A stretch of DNA of 64,000 nt from the NCBI RefSeq assembly GCF_007748195.1, contig NZ_CP037920.1, positions 6,697,300 to 6,761,299 on the forward strand. Reading direction: 5' to 3'. This DNA is from Gimesia aquarii. GTDB taxonomy: Bacteria; Planctomycetota; Planctomycetia; Planctomycetales; Planctomycetaceae. Shown in pieces: positions 18,291 through 27,596 of the stretch (position 1 is its first letter; each line of letters opens with the position of its first letter). The translations under genes and the position numbers were made by a program. A model generated the notes under the pieces. That model saw only the letters and a list, made by a program, of their open reading frames with translations, searched no databases and was not told the DNA's origin.

Positions 18291-19055
18291 TTAACTCACA
18301 CTTTGTTGTTGAATTTGTTTTGTGATTCGCCGGGATGTTCGGACAACTGCTTTGATAAATTGTTGTAACGTCTTTTGATTAGCGCGGGCGCTGGGCACAC
18401 TCAGACTGATTGCAGCAATGACATTTTCGTCTTCATAAACAGGAGCACCAATGCAAGTCACACCAACATCGTTCTGGTCCTGTTCAACCGCATAACCATC
18501 CTGCTGTACTCGTTGATGAATCCTTCGTAACTGGTTGACGTTAACGACGGTTTGCGTTGTCCGCGCAATGAGTCTGGTACGTTCGATGAGTGCATCCCAC
18601 GATTCATCATTCATTTGAATGGTAATCGCGCGACCTAATGCAGTAGAGTAAAATGGATCGGTAGCATTTGGTTCAACAATCCGTCTTAAGGGATGCTTGC
18701 TCTCTAAGACACGTAGGTAACGGACTTTGGTTCCTCGCAAGACACCCAGATTGACGGTTTCCGCTGTTTCATCATGTAGAGCACGTAAAAAGGGATCGGC
18801 AAGTTCTGTCAGTCGATCGTCCATTTTTCCCAAAGCTAAGCGACGTAATTTGGAAGTAATCTCATAGACGCCTTTTTCCACGCGACTGACATAACCCAAT
18901 TCAACTAATTCTTGGAGAATGCGGTGTACGGTCGGTTTGTGAAACCCTAACTCTTGAACAATCTCCATCAATGAAAGCGCGCCCTCAGATGAAGCTAACA
19001 CTTCCAGCACATGAAATGCTTTGCCCAATGATGTCGCTTCCATAATTGAAGACAT
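18291..19055 (-). CDS. IclR family transcriptional regulator
   Basis: A 254-residue IclR-type regulator with an N-terminal winged helix (LGKAFHVLEVLASSEGALSLMEIVQELGFHKPTVHRILQELVELGYVSR) and a C-terminal effector-binding GAF-like domain (RLALGKMDDRLTELADPFLRAL ... GVTCIGAPVYEDENVIAAISLSVPS). IclR proteins usually control catabolic genes next to them and respond to a small carboxylic or sugar-derived ligand. The start was set at the ATG at 19055, close to the conserved helix; the frame reaches a TTG at 19112, which would add 19 residues. It is divergent from the M81 peptidase gene and heads an apparent two-gene unit with the RraA-like gene, so it is the obvious candidate regulator of this cluster. 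Confidence 0.9.
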   Translation of the reverse strand: MSSIMEATSLGKAFHVLEVLASSEGALSLMEIVQELGFHKPTVHRILQELVELGYVSRVEKGVYEITSKLRRLALGKMDDRLTELADPFLRALHDETAETVNLGVLRGTKVRYLRVLESKHPLRRIVEPNATDPFYSTALGRAITIQMNDESWDALIERTRLIARTTQTVVNVNQLRRIHQRVQQDGYAVEQDQNDVGVTCIGAPVYEDENVIAAISLSVPSARANQKTLQQFIKAVVRTSRRITKQIQQQSVS

Positions 19056-19124
19056 TTTGTAACTGATCCGCAAAAAGGAGACTTCTTCACGATGATTCGC
19101 AAATGCTTGCAATTCAGATTTTAT

Positions 19125-19138
19125 TTCATTATAGTGAA
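19125..19138. promoter_or_regulatory. Candidate IclR-type operator in divergent promoter region
   Basis: TTCATTATAGTGAA is palindromic at 12 of 14 positions. It lies between the IclR gene and the divergent M81 gene, at 70 bases from the IclR ATG, where an autoregulatory site would be expected. AT-rich palindromes of about this size are typical IclR targets, but the assignment rests on position only. Confidence 0.3.
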
Positions 19139-19226
19139 TTCATCATTCCAATATAAGATATAACACTTTATTTTTCAGATTGACTTAGAAACACAGAAAA
19201 GCTGTCCTCTACACAGGGAGTCCCCG

Positions 19227-20714
19227 ATGCGTGTCGGAATTATTTCGATTCAACACGAATCAAATACGTTTATTCAAACCGCAACGACTCTTAATGATTT
19301 TAAATATGATGTATTGGCTACCGGAGAGAAAATCTACCCGATTTTCGAAAACGCAGCGCACGAACTCGGCGGTTTCTTTGCCGGCCTGGCAGAAACAGAG
19401 ATAGAAGCTGTTCCTATTTTTGTGGCACGCGCTCTACCAGGAGGAACGATCACAAAAGAGACCGTTAGTACTCTGATTCATCTGTTAGACAATGAACTAA
19501 GCCAGGCAGGAAAGCTGGATGGTTTATTAGTAGCACCGCATGGAGCTGGTGTGAGTGAACAAGAACGCGATCTGGATGGCTATTGGCTGGAACTTCTACG
19601 TGAACGGGTGGGACCAGAGATTCCCATTGTTTGCACTTTGGATGCCCATGCCAATTTATCGCAAAAAATGCTTGATGCCTGCGACTCAACAATTGTTTAT
19701 CGTTCAAATCCACACATCGATCAACGTGATCGTGGAATCGAAGCAGCTCGTTTGATGTATCGCATCTTACAAGATGAGATAAAACCAACTCAAGCAGCCT
19801 GCTTTGTTCCCGTTGCGATTAATATCGAACGTCAGCATACATCTTCAGAGCCGTGCGCATCATTGTATCAGCTTGCTGACGAAATGCTGAAAGACGCCAA
19901 TGTTTTGACCAATAGTATCGTACTTGGATTTCCCTATGCTGATGTGCATGAAATGGGTTCGAGTTTTATCGTCGTTACTGACAATGATCAAATACGCGCC
20001 CAAAAATTAGCCGACCAACTGGGCCAAACATTGATCACTCGTCGAGAAGAATTTCAGGCACATTTGACCGGAATTGAAAAAGCCCTGGATCAAGCAGAGA
20101 AAATGGAAGGTCCCGTCTGTTTCCTGGATATGGGCGATAATATCGGCGGTGGCTCTCCCGCAGATGGCACAGCCATTTTACATGCGATTCATCAACGTCG
20201 AGGGCCCACATCATTTGCCTGTCTTTATGATCCTGCAGCAGCAAAACAAGCCATTGATACGGGCGTTGGCAATACACTTCAAGCACTGGCGATGGGAGGA
20301 AAAACAGATGATCAACATGGAGCCCCTTTGATCGCCGACGTCACTGTATTGAGCATCCATGATGGTCATTTTACTGAATCACAAGTGCGTCATGGAGGTA
20401 AAACAGAATATGACATGGGGCCAACCGCCGTTGTGCAAACGAAATTCGGATTGACGGTGATGCTAAACAGTCACCGCACACCGCCATTCAGTCTGGGACA
20501 ATTGACATCGTGTGGAATAAAACCCGCAGATTATCAAATTCTCATTGCAAAAGGCGTACAAGCGCCTCTAGCCGCCTACAGACCGGTCTGCCCTAATTTA
20601 ATTCGCGTGAACACACCGGGGGTCACTTCAGCCGACATAGAACAATTTCAATACAAGAATCGACGGCAGCCGCTGTTTCCGTTCGAACAAATTGAACAGG
20701 AACTTACGTCATAG
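19227..20714 (+). CDS. M81 family metallopeptidase (MlrC-like)
   Basis: A 495-residue protein of the M81/microcystinase C family. MlrC cleaves linear microcystin products in sphingomonads; relatives elsewhere have unknown substrates, probably small peptides or amide-linked compounds. The N-terminal family signature IGIISIQHESNTF-like segment (residues 3-15), the zinc residues by analogy with MlrC (Asp 139 and His 141 in TLDAHANLS, His 163 in SNPHIDQRDRG) and the C-terminal domain with LDMGDNIGGGSPADGT are all present and intact. No signal peptide, so cytosolic. It is followed after 71 bases by an enolase-superfamily gene and is divergent from an IclR regulator, pointing to uptake-and-breakdown of one specific compound. 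Confidence 0.9.
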   Translation: MRVGIISIQHESNTFIQTATTLNDFKYDVLATGEKIYPIFENAAHELGGFFAGLAETEIEAVPIFVARALPGGTITKETVSTLIHLLDNELSQAGKLDGLLVAPHGAGVSEQERDLDGYWLELLRERVGPEIPIVCTLDAHANLSQKMLDACDSTIVYRSNPHIDQRDRGIEAARLMYRILQDEIKPTQAACFVPVAINIERQHTSSEPCASLYQLADEMLKDANVLTNSIVLGFPYADVHEMGSSFIVVTDNDQIRAQKLADQLGQTLITRREEFQAHLTGIEKALDQAEKMEGPVCFLDMGDNIGGGSPADGTAILHAIHQRRGPTSFACLYDPAAAKQAIDTGVGNTLQALAMGGKTDDQHGAPLIADVTVLSIHDGHFTESQVRHGGKTEYDMGPTAVVQTKFGLTVMLNSHRTPPFSLGQLTSCGIKPADYQILIAKGVQAPLAAYRPVCPNLIRVNTPGVTSADIEQFQYKNRRQPLFPFEQIEQELTS

Positions 20715-20785
20715 TTAGAATAAATTCTAATTGTTAACAGTAAGTGTTGTCTGATAAGAGTCAACATCACAACAAAGGATTTAAA

Positions 20786-22003
20786 ATGCAGATCACCAAA
20801 ATAGAAACTTCGATTGCCGAGTCAATCATGCCGGGTCTGCTATTGGTACGAGTTCATACAAGCGAAGGAATTGTAGGTTGTGGCGAAACGTACTACGCCC
20901 CGCATGCTGTTGCCGCATTAATACATGACTGGATGTCTCATTATCTGATGGGGAAGAATCCACTTAACATCGAGTCCCACTGGCGATTTCTTTATGAACG
21001 CTCCACTAATTTTGGCTCACGCGGTGCAGAACTACGCGCGATTTCCGCCATTGATCTGGCTTTATGGGATATCTTCGGGCAAGTGACATCTCAGCCGATC
21101 TGGCAGCTGCTGGGAGGCTGCGTGCAGGAATCCATTCGCACATACAATAGCTGCGGTGGCCCTTCTTATGGCGGTACAACCGATAAGGAGAAATCTCACT
21201 GCTGGCCCGGTTATGGTCCGATAGGCAATCAAGGACCATTAAATGATTACTGGTCTGCTGTGAATGAACCAGTCGAATTGGCAGAGTCATTGATCTCCGA
21301 AGGTTATCAGGCACTTAAAGTCTGGACACTCGATTTTGCCGCACACAAAACCAATGGTCCGTTACACATCACACATCAAGACATCACGCGTGCGTTGAAA
21401 CCGTTTCAGAAAATTCGAGAAGCCCTGGGAAACAATATTGAATTGATCATAGACGGTCACGGATTCTTCCAGCTCGCCCCTGCATTACGAATCGCAAAAC
21501 GCTTACAGGAATACGACATTCTCTGGGCTGAAGATCTGCTACGTGTGGACTGTGTTGACACATTGAGTGATTTTAGAGAGAAAACCCAGATCCCGGTAGC
21601 TGTGAGTGAAATGTTCAACGGCCCCGATGACTATCGGCTGGCTCTGGAAAAGCGAGCCGCTGACTTTGTGATGATTGATCCAACCTGGGTTGGCGGAATC
21701 TCGCAAACGAGAAATATCACACGACTGGCGCAATTTTATAACATTCCTGTCGTCATGCATGATTGTACCGGTCCATTAACTCTACTAACGGGAGTGCATG
21801 TTGCCGCCAGTTCGAATAATGTGGCATGGCAAGAAAGCCTGAGAGCACATTTGAGAATGCTCTATCCCCAACTTATCGATCAAACAATTGAAGTCAAAGA
21901 TGGTCGGATTCTGATTCCACAAACGCCAGGAATGGGCGTCACCTGGTTGCCTGAACTATTCGAACCGGGACAGAATCAATATCGAGTAACGCAAATTGTG
22001 TAA
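20786..22003 (+). CDS. Mandelate racemase/muconate lactonizing enzyme family protein
   Basis: A 405-residue enolase-superfamily enzyme; such enzymes abstract a proton next to a carboxylate, most often to dehydrate sugar acids. The start ATG at 20786 has AAAGGA 7-12 bases before it; an upstream TTG at 20744 is less likely. Metal-ligand positions seen: LIIDGHGFF (Asp), LWAEDLLRVD (Glu), AVSEMFNG (Glu). A probable catalytic His lies in PVVMHDCTGPLTLLTGVHVAAS, as in galactonate-dehydratase-like members, and the strand-2 segment ALKVWTLDF has the lysine position. The likely role is acid-sugar or related hydroxy-acid dehydratase working with the RraA-type aldolase, but the substrate cannot be named from sequence alone. 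Confidence 0.88.
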   Translation: MQITKIETSIAESIMPGLLLVRVHTSEGIVGCGETYYAPHAVAALIHDWMSHYLMGKNPLNIESHWRFLYERSTNFGSRGAELRAISAIDLALWDIFGQVTSQPIWQLLGGCVQESIRTYNSCGGPSYGGTTDKEKSHCWPGYGPIGNQGPLNDYWSAVNEPVELAESLISEGYQALKVWTLDFAAHKTNGPLHITHQDITRALKPFQKIREALGNNIELIIDGHGFFQLAPALRIAKRLQEYDILWAEDLLRVDCVDTLSDFREKTQIPVAVSEMFNGPDDYRLALEKRAADFVMIDPTWVGGISQTRNITRLAQFYNIPVVMHDCTGPLTLLTGVHVAASSNNVAWQESLRAHLRMLYPQLIDQTIEVKDGRILIPQTPGMGVTWLPELFEPGQNQYRVTQIV

Positions 22004-22033
22004 GCCATATTCTACCAATCTTGAATCAGAACG

Positions 22034-22126
22034 TTATTGAAATTCGATGACGTTTCCTGATTCGTCGACTTCAATCTGTAATGCGGCAGGCTCTGAAGGT
22101 AACGGTTTACCTGGGCACAATTCAAA
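22034..22126 (-). pseudogene. Possible C-terminal remnant of a lost gene
   Basis: Between two convergent genes the minus strand reads CPGKPLPSEPAALQIEVDES followed by GNVIEFQ and a TAA at 22034-22036. The residue choice looks protein-like, but there is no start codon and a stop lies just upstream in the same frame. It could be the last piece of a deleted or transferred gene. Too short to name. Confidence 0.3.
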
Positions 22127-22166
22127 TTAATCAATCCTGAATTTGAATGAAAAAAATTCCCAGTTA

Positions 22167-24848
22167 TCACCGAATCACTTGAACTCTCGCTTTTCTTTGT
22201 CTTCGAGAAATCGTATCTGGATTCTCCCAGTCTTCTCCAACAATCCAGCGATAGTTTAAAATTCGTCGACCATTCGTTTGCTCAGCACGAATCCAAAGTT
22301 CTTTGCCTTTCAACGCATTAGCATTGGGTATGTGATAAAGTTTACGGTCCTGGCCATTCTTGAGTTCTGTCACAATCCGTCGCATGCGTTTCATCCGTGG
22401 AACAAATAGACTGCAACGAAATTGGAGCGTTTCGAGAGGTGAGGTGTTGTTAATGATAATCTGCTCAACTTCCAGCACATTACCTTCAATTTTCTTGTCG
22501 ACCACCTTGATCACAATATCTCCCAATCCGACACGATAAGGCCTGTGTACGCGGATCGAATAAAGCCGCTCCGCAGAAATTTCGTAATCGATTGATACAT
22601 CTTTTCGCCCCAGACTGGCATTCGTAGGTAATGTCATAAACGTCTCGAGGCGATAGCCCTCTCCTGCGCCAGCATTAAACACCCACTCTTGAGGCTCTGT
22701 TTCCCAGCCTTTCGGAACATTCAAAAACGCCTTAGCGCGGATACTTTGCGAGAACGTGTTTTTGCCAATCACAGCTTCATTATGACCTCCGTACTCACTT
22801 TTCGATTTCCCTTTTTCAAATTGAGCGGCCAGCCTCCAATAAGCAACTTCTTTATTACATTTTCGAATAATCATGGGAGAAGAGCCCACGGATAGAACTT
22901 GACGCCTCGTCTTTGGATCGCGATCTAATTTAATTCTTCTACCCCAGACATCCGTAGCATAAGTGTGTTCCCCTAAATAAATGACTTCTTCTGTCGGTTC
23001 GTCATTCCAAACGAATACAACAGCTTCTTCGTCTCGCACAAAGACATGGTTCGTACTTTTGTTGGGCATATTAAAAGTACCCACATATTTTGTATCCTGA
23101 AGTGACAATGCCACCGTTCTCCAAGGCAGAAAGAGAAGCGTGGGTGAACCGTTTTTATTTAATAAACCATGTTGTTCGTCGAAAATCGAGGAAGCAAAAA
23201 TGCCATCTGCTCCCATATATTTTGCAGTCACCATTCGTTTTGCCAGATCTACTCCCCGCTCTTCTGGAGAGTAGCCATCCCGGGGAAGTGGGGTTAATGT
23301 GACCCAGCGAGAGGTGATACTCGACGACAATTTGGAGTTCTGAAGTTCTCGAGCGAGATCGGAAGGCGATAACCGATTCTCATTTTTAATTGACACAAAA
23401 CTGTTCACCAGACCTTTTTCAGGTAAAGGCGTTTTCCAGTCCCAGTGAATGCCGACATGAGTATCACGTCCAATTAAGTCGAGCTGTGACTTTACTTTTT
23501 TCAAAGTAGGATTCAGATTCTGCATACCGATAAAACTTTGGTCATCGTCTCCCCCCAGTTGCCAATAATTCACCAATGATGTAAAACGGGCAAACACTTC
23601 TTCGAGCGACGGTGACCAGAAACTCACAGGCATCGTGAAAATACCACTGACACCCTGCCAGTCTTTTGCAAATTGAGATCGTATTGCTTTGGGAGGATGG
23701 TTAAGCAATCCGATCGGTGTGATGCCCTTGTTCGACATTGCATCCAGCATCTCTGCGACCTGGTTTGGTTTATAGCCATTTTTCGATGACATTACGTTCC
23801 ACAACGGAAATTTAATCCAATTGATCCCTGCCTGAGCGGCAATATCAGGCAGCTTATTAAGTGGAAGTTGTGCATTTTCCTCTGAAATAGTCCAACCAAA
23901 TTCCCCTGTCGCTTTGGGAACCACTAAATCAATGACGGCAAACGTCGATTTCTCCGCCAGTATCGACTTCTGATCATGTAACAGGTTCGATCGGACTTCA
24001 TAAAAGCCATATTCCATAGGTTTCAGGCGCCAGACTTCCGTATGTTTATTACCATCCAGCAAACGATTATCAGCCGATTTCTTCACTTCTTCCGGGCTCG
24101 ACATTAATTCGAGTGAAGAGTTGGCAACCCGTCGATTCATACTATCAACGAGTTCTAGATCAAGCAGATATTTTTTTTTCGGATTCAATCCACTGATGCG
24201 ACTACTGACCCGTATTTCTGCGGAATGATCAATAAAGTGACGATGATAATTATTAAAAATTTCCAACTGTGGTAAACTACCTATCCAGAGATCGTCAAAC
24301 CAGATGTCTCCTGAAATATCTTTCTGTTTGTTGTGCGCCACATGACAACCAATGACAACAAACCGAACATTGGGCTTGGGCGTCATTGGACCAATTGCGA
24401 CTTCAGCCCAATCGCTATGAGTTCCGGTAACTGGTCGACTCAAAAATTTCTGAATACGTTGACGTTTATGATCAAGGAATGAAACAGAAACCAAAGCCGC
24501 GTCATACTTTAATCGCTGTGTTTTGATGAACCCACGGAATAAATAAGCGTGATCTGCATCAATTTTTACAGGAGGGGAATAAATCGTGGCATGCCCTCCG
24601 TTCACTGCAATATGCAGGCTTTGATCTCCTGTGCGTCCCATCTTTCGATCGATGGAAATATCAATATATTGAGGATACCCTGGCCCCTTGCGGCGAGACC
24701 AGTCATCCGGATTGTCATCAAAGTCCCGGTCTTGTTTCGTTTCGAACGAATAAGTAACGATTGGCATTGAGTCATTCACCAAGTTACCCTCAAGAGGCAA
24801 ACCGGCGAGCAACGCTAGGTAGCAGGTGAGATGCGATGACAGTATCAT
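22167..24848 (-). CDS. Large exported protein, carbohydrate-active-like, unknown function
   Basis: An 893-residue exported protein without a recognised named family. The ATG at 24848 is preceded by AGGAAAG at good spacing and gives a signal peptide (MILSSHLTCYLALLAGLPLEG). Residues about 30-200 look like a jelly-roll carbohydrate-binding domain: TYSFETKQDRDFDDNPDDWS, GDQSLHIAVNGGHATIYSPP and DIWFDDLWIGS are typical. Residues about 330-600 resemble a TIM-barrel glycoside-hydrolase-like region (LPDIAAQAGINWIKFPLWNV, DAMSNKGITPIGLLNHPP, YMGADGIFASSIFDE). The last 250 residues are beta-rich. Catalytic acids cannot be assigned. It most likely works on polysaccharides in the periplasm or outside. 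Confidence 0.7.
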   Translation of the reverse strand: MILSSHLTCYLALLAGLPLEGNLVNDSMPIVTYSFETKQDRDFDDNPDDWSRRKGPGYPQYIDISIDRKMGRTGDQSLHIAVNGGHATIYSPPVKIDADHAYLFRGFIKTQRLKYDAALVSVSFLDHKRQRIQKFLSRPVTGTHSDWAEVAIGPMTPKPNVRFVVIGCHVAHNKQKDISGDIWFDDLWIGSLPQLEIFNNYHRHFIDHSAEIRVSSRISGLNPKKKYLLDLELVDSMNRRVANSSLELMSSPEEVKKSADNRLLDGNKHTEVWRLKPMEYGFYEVRSNLLHDQKSILAEKSTFAVIDLVVPKATGEFGWTISEENAQLPLNKLPDIAAQAGINWIKFPLWNVMSSKNGYKPNQVAEMLDAMSNKGITPIGLLNHPPKAIRSQFAKDWQGVSGIFTMPVSFWSPSLEEVFARFTSLVNYWQLGGDDDQSFIGMQNLNPTLKKVKSQLDLIGRDTHVGIHWDWKTPLPEKGLVNSFVSIKNENRLSPSDLARELQNSKLSSSITSRWVTLTPLPRDGYSPEERGVDLAKRMVTAKYMGADGIFASSIFDEQHGLLNKNGSPTLLFLPWRTVALSLQDTKYVGTFNMPNKSTNHVFVRDEEAVVFVWNDEPTEEVIYLGEHTYATDVWGRRIKLDRDPKTRRQVLSVGSSPMIIRKCNKEVAYWRLAAQFEKGKSKSEYGGHNEAVIGKNTFSQSIRAKAFLNVPKGWETEPQEWVFNAGAGEGYRLETFMTLPTNASLGRKDVSIDYEISAERLYSIRVHRPYRVGLGDIVIKVVDKKIEGNVLEVEQIIINNTSPLETLQFRCSLFVPRMKRMRRIVTELKNGQDRKLYHIPNANALKGKELWIRAEQTNGRRILNYRWIVGEDWENPDTISRRQRKARVQVIR

Positions 24849-25076
24849 AGAGCTTTCCTGAATATGACAGTTCAATATCTATTGAATCGTCCATTTTTTG
24901 ATCGAATCTCAATCTGGAACAGGAAGGGAATCCCTGATTTTTCAATCCTTTCCTGTTAACTTCGGGAGATCATTCTTTTTAGGCAGTCGGTTAGATAAAA
25001 TTTGCCGGTTGATCTAATTGCCGGGATTATTTCGCTCTGTTAAAATGTCTAGAAAAATTATTCTATAAGGAAACGT

Positions 25077-25859
25077 ATGTCTCGACTTAAACTCGCAGTC
25101 GCCACTCGCTGCTTTGGAATGCCCATCAAGCAGGCAATCAAAACAGCAGCCCAAATCGGGGCGCGAGGAGTGCAATTGGATGTTCATACTGAAATCATAG
25201 CTTCATCGTTTGGGGCCTCTGGTGAACGCCATTTCCGCAAACTTCTAGAAGAATTCAACCTCTCAATCGCATCATTACGGCTGCCAGCACAACGCGCATT
25301 AACAGAACCAGAATTCCTGGATCAGAGAATTTCAGCGATTAAATCCGCATTAGAATTCGCCTGGCGATTAAAAGTTCCGTTTTTAATCATTCATCCCGGC
25401 GCAATTCACACTGAGGAAGGCGGAAATTTCCAAATTGTGAGTGAAGTTTTGAATGATTTAGGGAAGTATGCTTCACACATTGGTACAGATCTTTGTATTG
25501 CCTGCGAAAAGAATTCACCAACAGTGATCCGAGAATTAATTTCCTCAGTCAATACGGGATTTGTTGGGGTCGAATTTGACACCGCGGAAATGGTATTCAA
25601 TAACCAGAATCCTGAAACATCTGTACGAGAGCTCCATACCTGGATTAAGTCGTATCGGTTACGGGATGCGATTCGGGAAATGGACAGAGAGGGTGCTGAA
25701 GTTCCCCTGGGAGAAGGCATGGTTATCTGGGATCAATTCCTGCCCTTGGTTTCAGAAACTGGATATCAAGGCTGGCTTGCCATTGATCGCACACAAGGTA
25801 ATCAGCGTCTTGAAGATTGTCGTCGTGCCATAACATACTTGCAACCGATGCTCGCTTAG
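25077..25859 (+). CDS. Sugar phosphate isomerase/epimerase family TIM-barrel protein
   Basis: A 260-residue xylose-isomerase-like TIM barrel. Seen: MSRLKLAVATRCFGMPIKQAIKTAA, the strand GARGVQLDVHTE, a strand VPFLIIHPGAIHTE with a conserved His, CIACEKNSPT with the Glu position, VGVEFDTAEM with the Asp position and LGEGMVIWDQFLPLVSETGYQGWLAIDR at the end. Family members isomerise or epimerise sugars or inositol derivatives using a divalent metal. Its metal residues appear mostly kept. It sits 34 bases before xseA on the same strand and may be part of that transcription unit, without an obvious functional link. Confidence 0.82.
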   Translation: MSRLKLAVATRCFGMPIKQAIKTAAQIGARGVQLDVHTEIIASSFGASGERHFRKLLEEFNLSIASLRLPAQRALTEPEFLDQRISAIKSALEFAWRLKVPFLIIHPGAIHTEEGGNFQIVSEVLNDLGKYASHIGTDLCIACEKNSPTVIRELISSVNTGFVGVEFDTAEMVFNNQNPETSVRELHTWIKSYRLRDAIREMDREGAEVPLGEGMVIWDQFLPLVSETGYQGWLAIDRTQGNQRLEDCRRAITYLQPMLA

Positions 25860-25893
25860 TTAAATCATTTCACTTTCAGTCCAAAGCAATGAG

Positions 25894-27126
25894 ATGTCAC
25901 TTTTAGAACCAGAAATACTTTCTGTCACTGAGACCACTCGTCAGGTAAAAAATCTGGTCGAAGCCAATTTTCCACAAGCATGGGTGATCGGAGAAATTTC
26001 GAATTGTACGGTTGCCAGTTCCGGCCATGTCTATCTGACTTTAAAAGATGATTCCGCTCAACTGAGGGCAGTGATCTGGAAACGAACTGCGTCTCGACTG
26101 AAATTTCAAATTGAAGACGGAATGGAAGTCGTGGCTGTCGGTCCGATTGAAGTTTATCAGGCACGGGGTACGTATCAACTCAATATCGAACAATTGATAC
26201 CACAAGGAGTGGGCGCACTTGAACTGGCATTTCGTCAGATGCAGGAAAAACTGGCAGCGGAAGGCTTGTTCAACCCCGAACACAAACAGCCAATTCCTTT
26301 CTTCCCGCGCAAGATCGCATTAGTTACCAGTCCCACAAGTGCCGCCGTCCGCGATATGCTGCAAGTCATCACCAGACGCTGGAACGCCGTCGATCTTGTG
26401 ATCGTGCCTGTCGCTGTTCAGGGAGAGGGTGCAGCCGGGCAAATCGCGGCTGGTATTGAAGTTGCTTCACAAATTCCGAATGTAGATACAATTATCACTG
26501 GTCGTGGTGGTGGTAGTCTCGAAGACCTCTGGGCATTTAATGAAGAAGTCGTCGCGCGTGCCATCTTTGAGTGTCCAATTCCAGTAATCAGCGCTGTGGG
26601 ACACGAAATCGATATCAGTATTGCCGACCTAGTCGCAGATCGACGCGCCTTAACTCCCAGCGAAGCGGCTGAACTTGCAGTACCACTACAGTCGGACATA
26701 TTAGCGACATTAACCCATTGGGGAGATCAACTAACTACACACCTAAAACAACGTGCCCAACAAGTCCGTTTACAACTTGATGCACTGGCGGCCCACCCTG
26801 CTCTGACACGGCCACTGGATATGATACATAATCGCGTTTCACAACTTGACGAACTGGATCGCAGACTGATACGAAGCACACGCGAGTTAATATCTCGATT
26901 TGAATCGGAGACGAAACGACTGTCATCTGCACTGGATGCATTGAGCCCTTTAAAAGTGTTGAACCGTGGTTATAGCATCACACGCGTTGAGACAGAGAGC
27001 CAAACGACAGAGACAGACATCGTCAAATCAATCAAACAACTGAACGTGGGAGACACACTGCAAACACATGTCACTGATGGAGTCATTTTTAGTCAGGTTC
27101 AAAAAGTTGTTGAAGAAACATCATAA
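25894..27126 (+). CDS. xseA: Exodeoxyribonuclease VII large subunit
   Basis: The catalytic subunit of exonuclease VII, which degrades single-stranded DNA from both ends to short oligonucleotides in repair. The N-terminal OB fold is evident (VKNLVEANFPQAWVIGEISN, SGHVYLTLKDDSAQLRAVIWK), then the catalytic domain with IALVTSPTSAAVRDMLQVITRR, TIITGRGGGSLEDLWAFNEE and PVISAVGHEIDISIADLVADRRALTPSEAAEL, and a coiled-coil C-terminal part that carries the small-subunit binding. At 410 residues it is of ordinary length for the family. It heads the xseA-xseB-coaX-GTPase run; xseB starts 63 bases downstream. Confidence 0.96.
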   Translation: MSLLEPEILSVTETTRQVKNLVEANFPQAWVIGEISNCTVASSGHVYLTLKDDSAQLRAVIWKRTASRLKFQIEDGMEVVAVGPIEVYQARGTYQLNIEQLIPQGVGALELAFRQMQEKLAAEGLFNPEHKQPIPFFPRKIALVTSPTSAAVRDMLQVITRRWNAVDLVIVPVAVQGEGAAGQIAAGIEVASQIPNVDTIITGRGGGSLEDLWAFNEEVVARAIFECPIPVISAVGHEIDISIADLVADRRALTPSEAAELAVPLQSDILATLTHWGDQLTTHLKQRAQQVRLQLDALAAHPALTRPLDMIHNRVSQLDELDRRLIRSTRELISRFESETKRLSSALDALSPLKVLNRGYSITRVETESQTTETDIVKSIKQLNVGDTLQTHVTDGVIFSQVQKVVEETS

Positions 27127-27189
27127 GCAGCACGAACAAAGTGAATATATTTCGTGAAATAGAAATTTTACTCGTAAAGAACTAAGCTC

Positions 27190-27552
27190 ATGGCAAAGAA
27201 AAAAGCAGCAAAATCAAATTCGAAAGCACCTCTGTTTGAAGACTCACTGGCAGAACTGCAGGAAATTGTCAGTACCCTCGAAGAAGGAACAGCCGGACTT
27301 GAAGAATCAATGGAAAATTTCGAACGGGGCGTGAAGCTATTACGATCCTGCTATCAGTCGCTTGAATCCGCCGAGCAGAAAATTGAAATTTTGACTCGTG
27401 TCGACGATGATGGGAATCCAGTTTTAGAAGATTTCGATGCGACTGCATCGATTGATACTAAAGGCCCAGCAAAAACAGGAAGACGAAAAAGCAGTGCAAA
27501 AAAGACTAACAAAGACGATACTGAGAGCCAGAACGACCGAACTCTGTTCTAA
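27190..27552 (+). CDS. xseB: Exodeoxyribonuclease VII small subunit
   Basis: XseB binds the XseA coiled coil in the exonuclease VII complex. The family body FEDSLAELQEIVSTLEEGTAGLEESMENFERGVKLLRSCYQSLESAEQKIEIL is complete at about residues 16-68 and predicted as two helices. A Lys/Ala-rich leader of 15 residues (MAKKKAAKSNSK) and a charged, Lys- and Asp-rich tail of about 45 residues make it longer (120) than the usual 70-80. The extra ends look disordered. It lies between xseA and coaX, 44 bases before the latter. Confidence 0.92.
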   Translation: MAKKKAAKSNSKAPLFEDSLAELQEIVSTLEEGTAGLEESMENFERGVKLLRSCYQSLESAEQKIEILTRVDDDGNPVLEDFDATASIDTKGPAKTGRRKSSAKKTNKDDTESQNDRTLF

Positions 27553-27596
27553 AAACAGGTATCAAGTCCAGTACTCTTCGCCTGATAGAGCCATTC

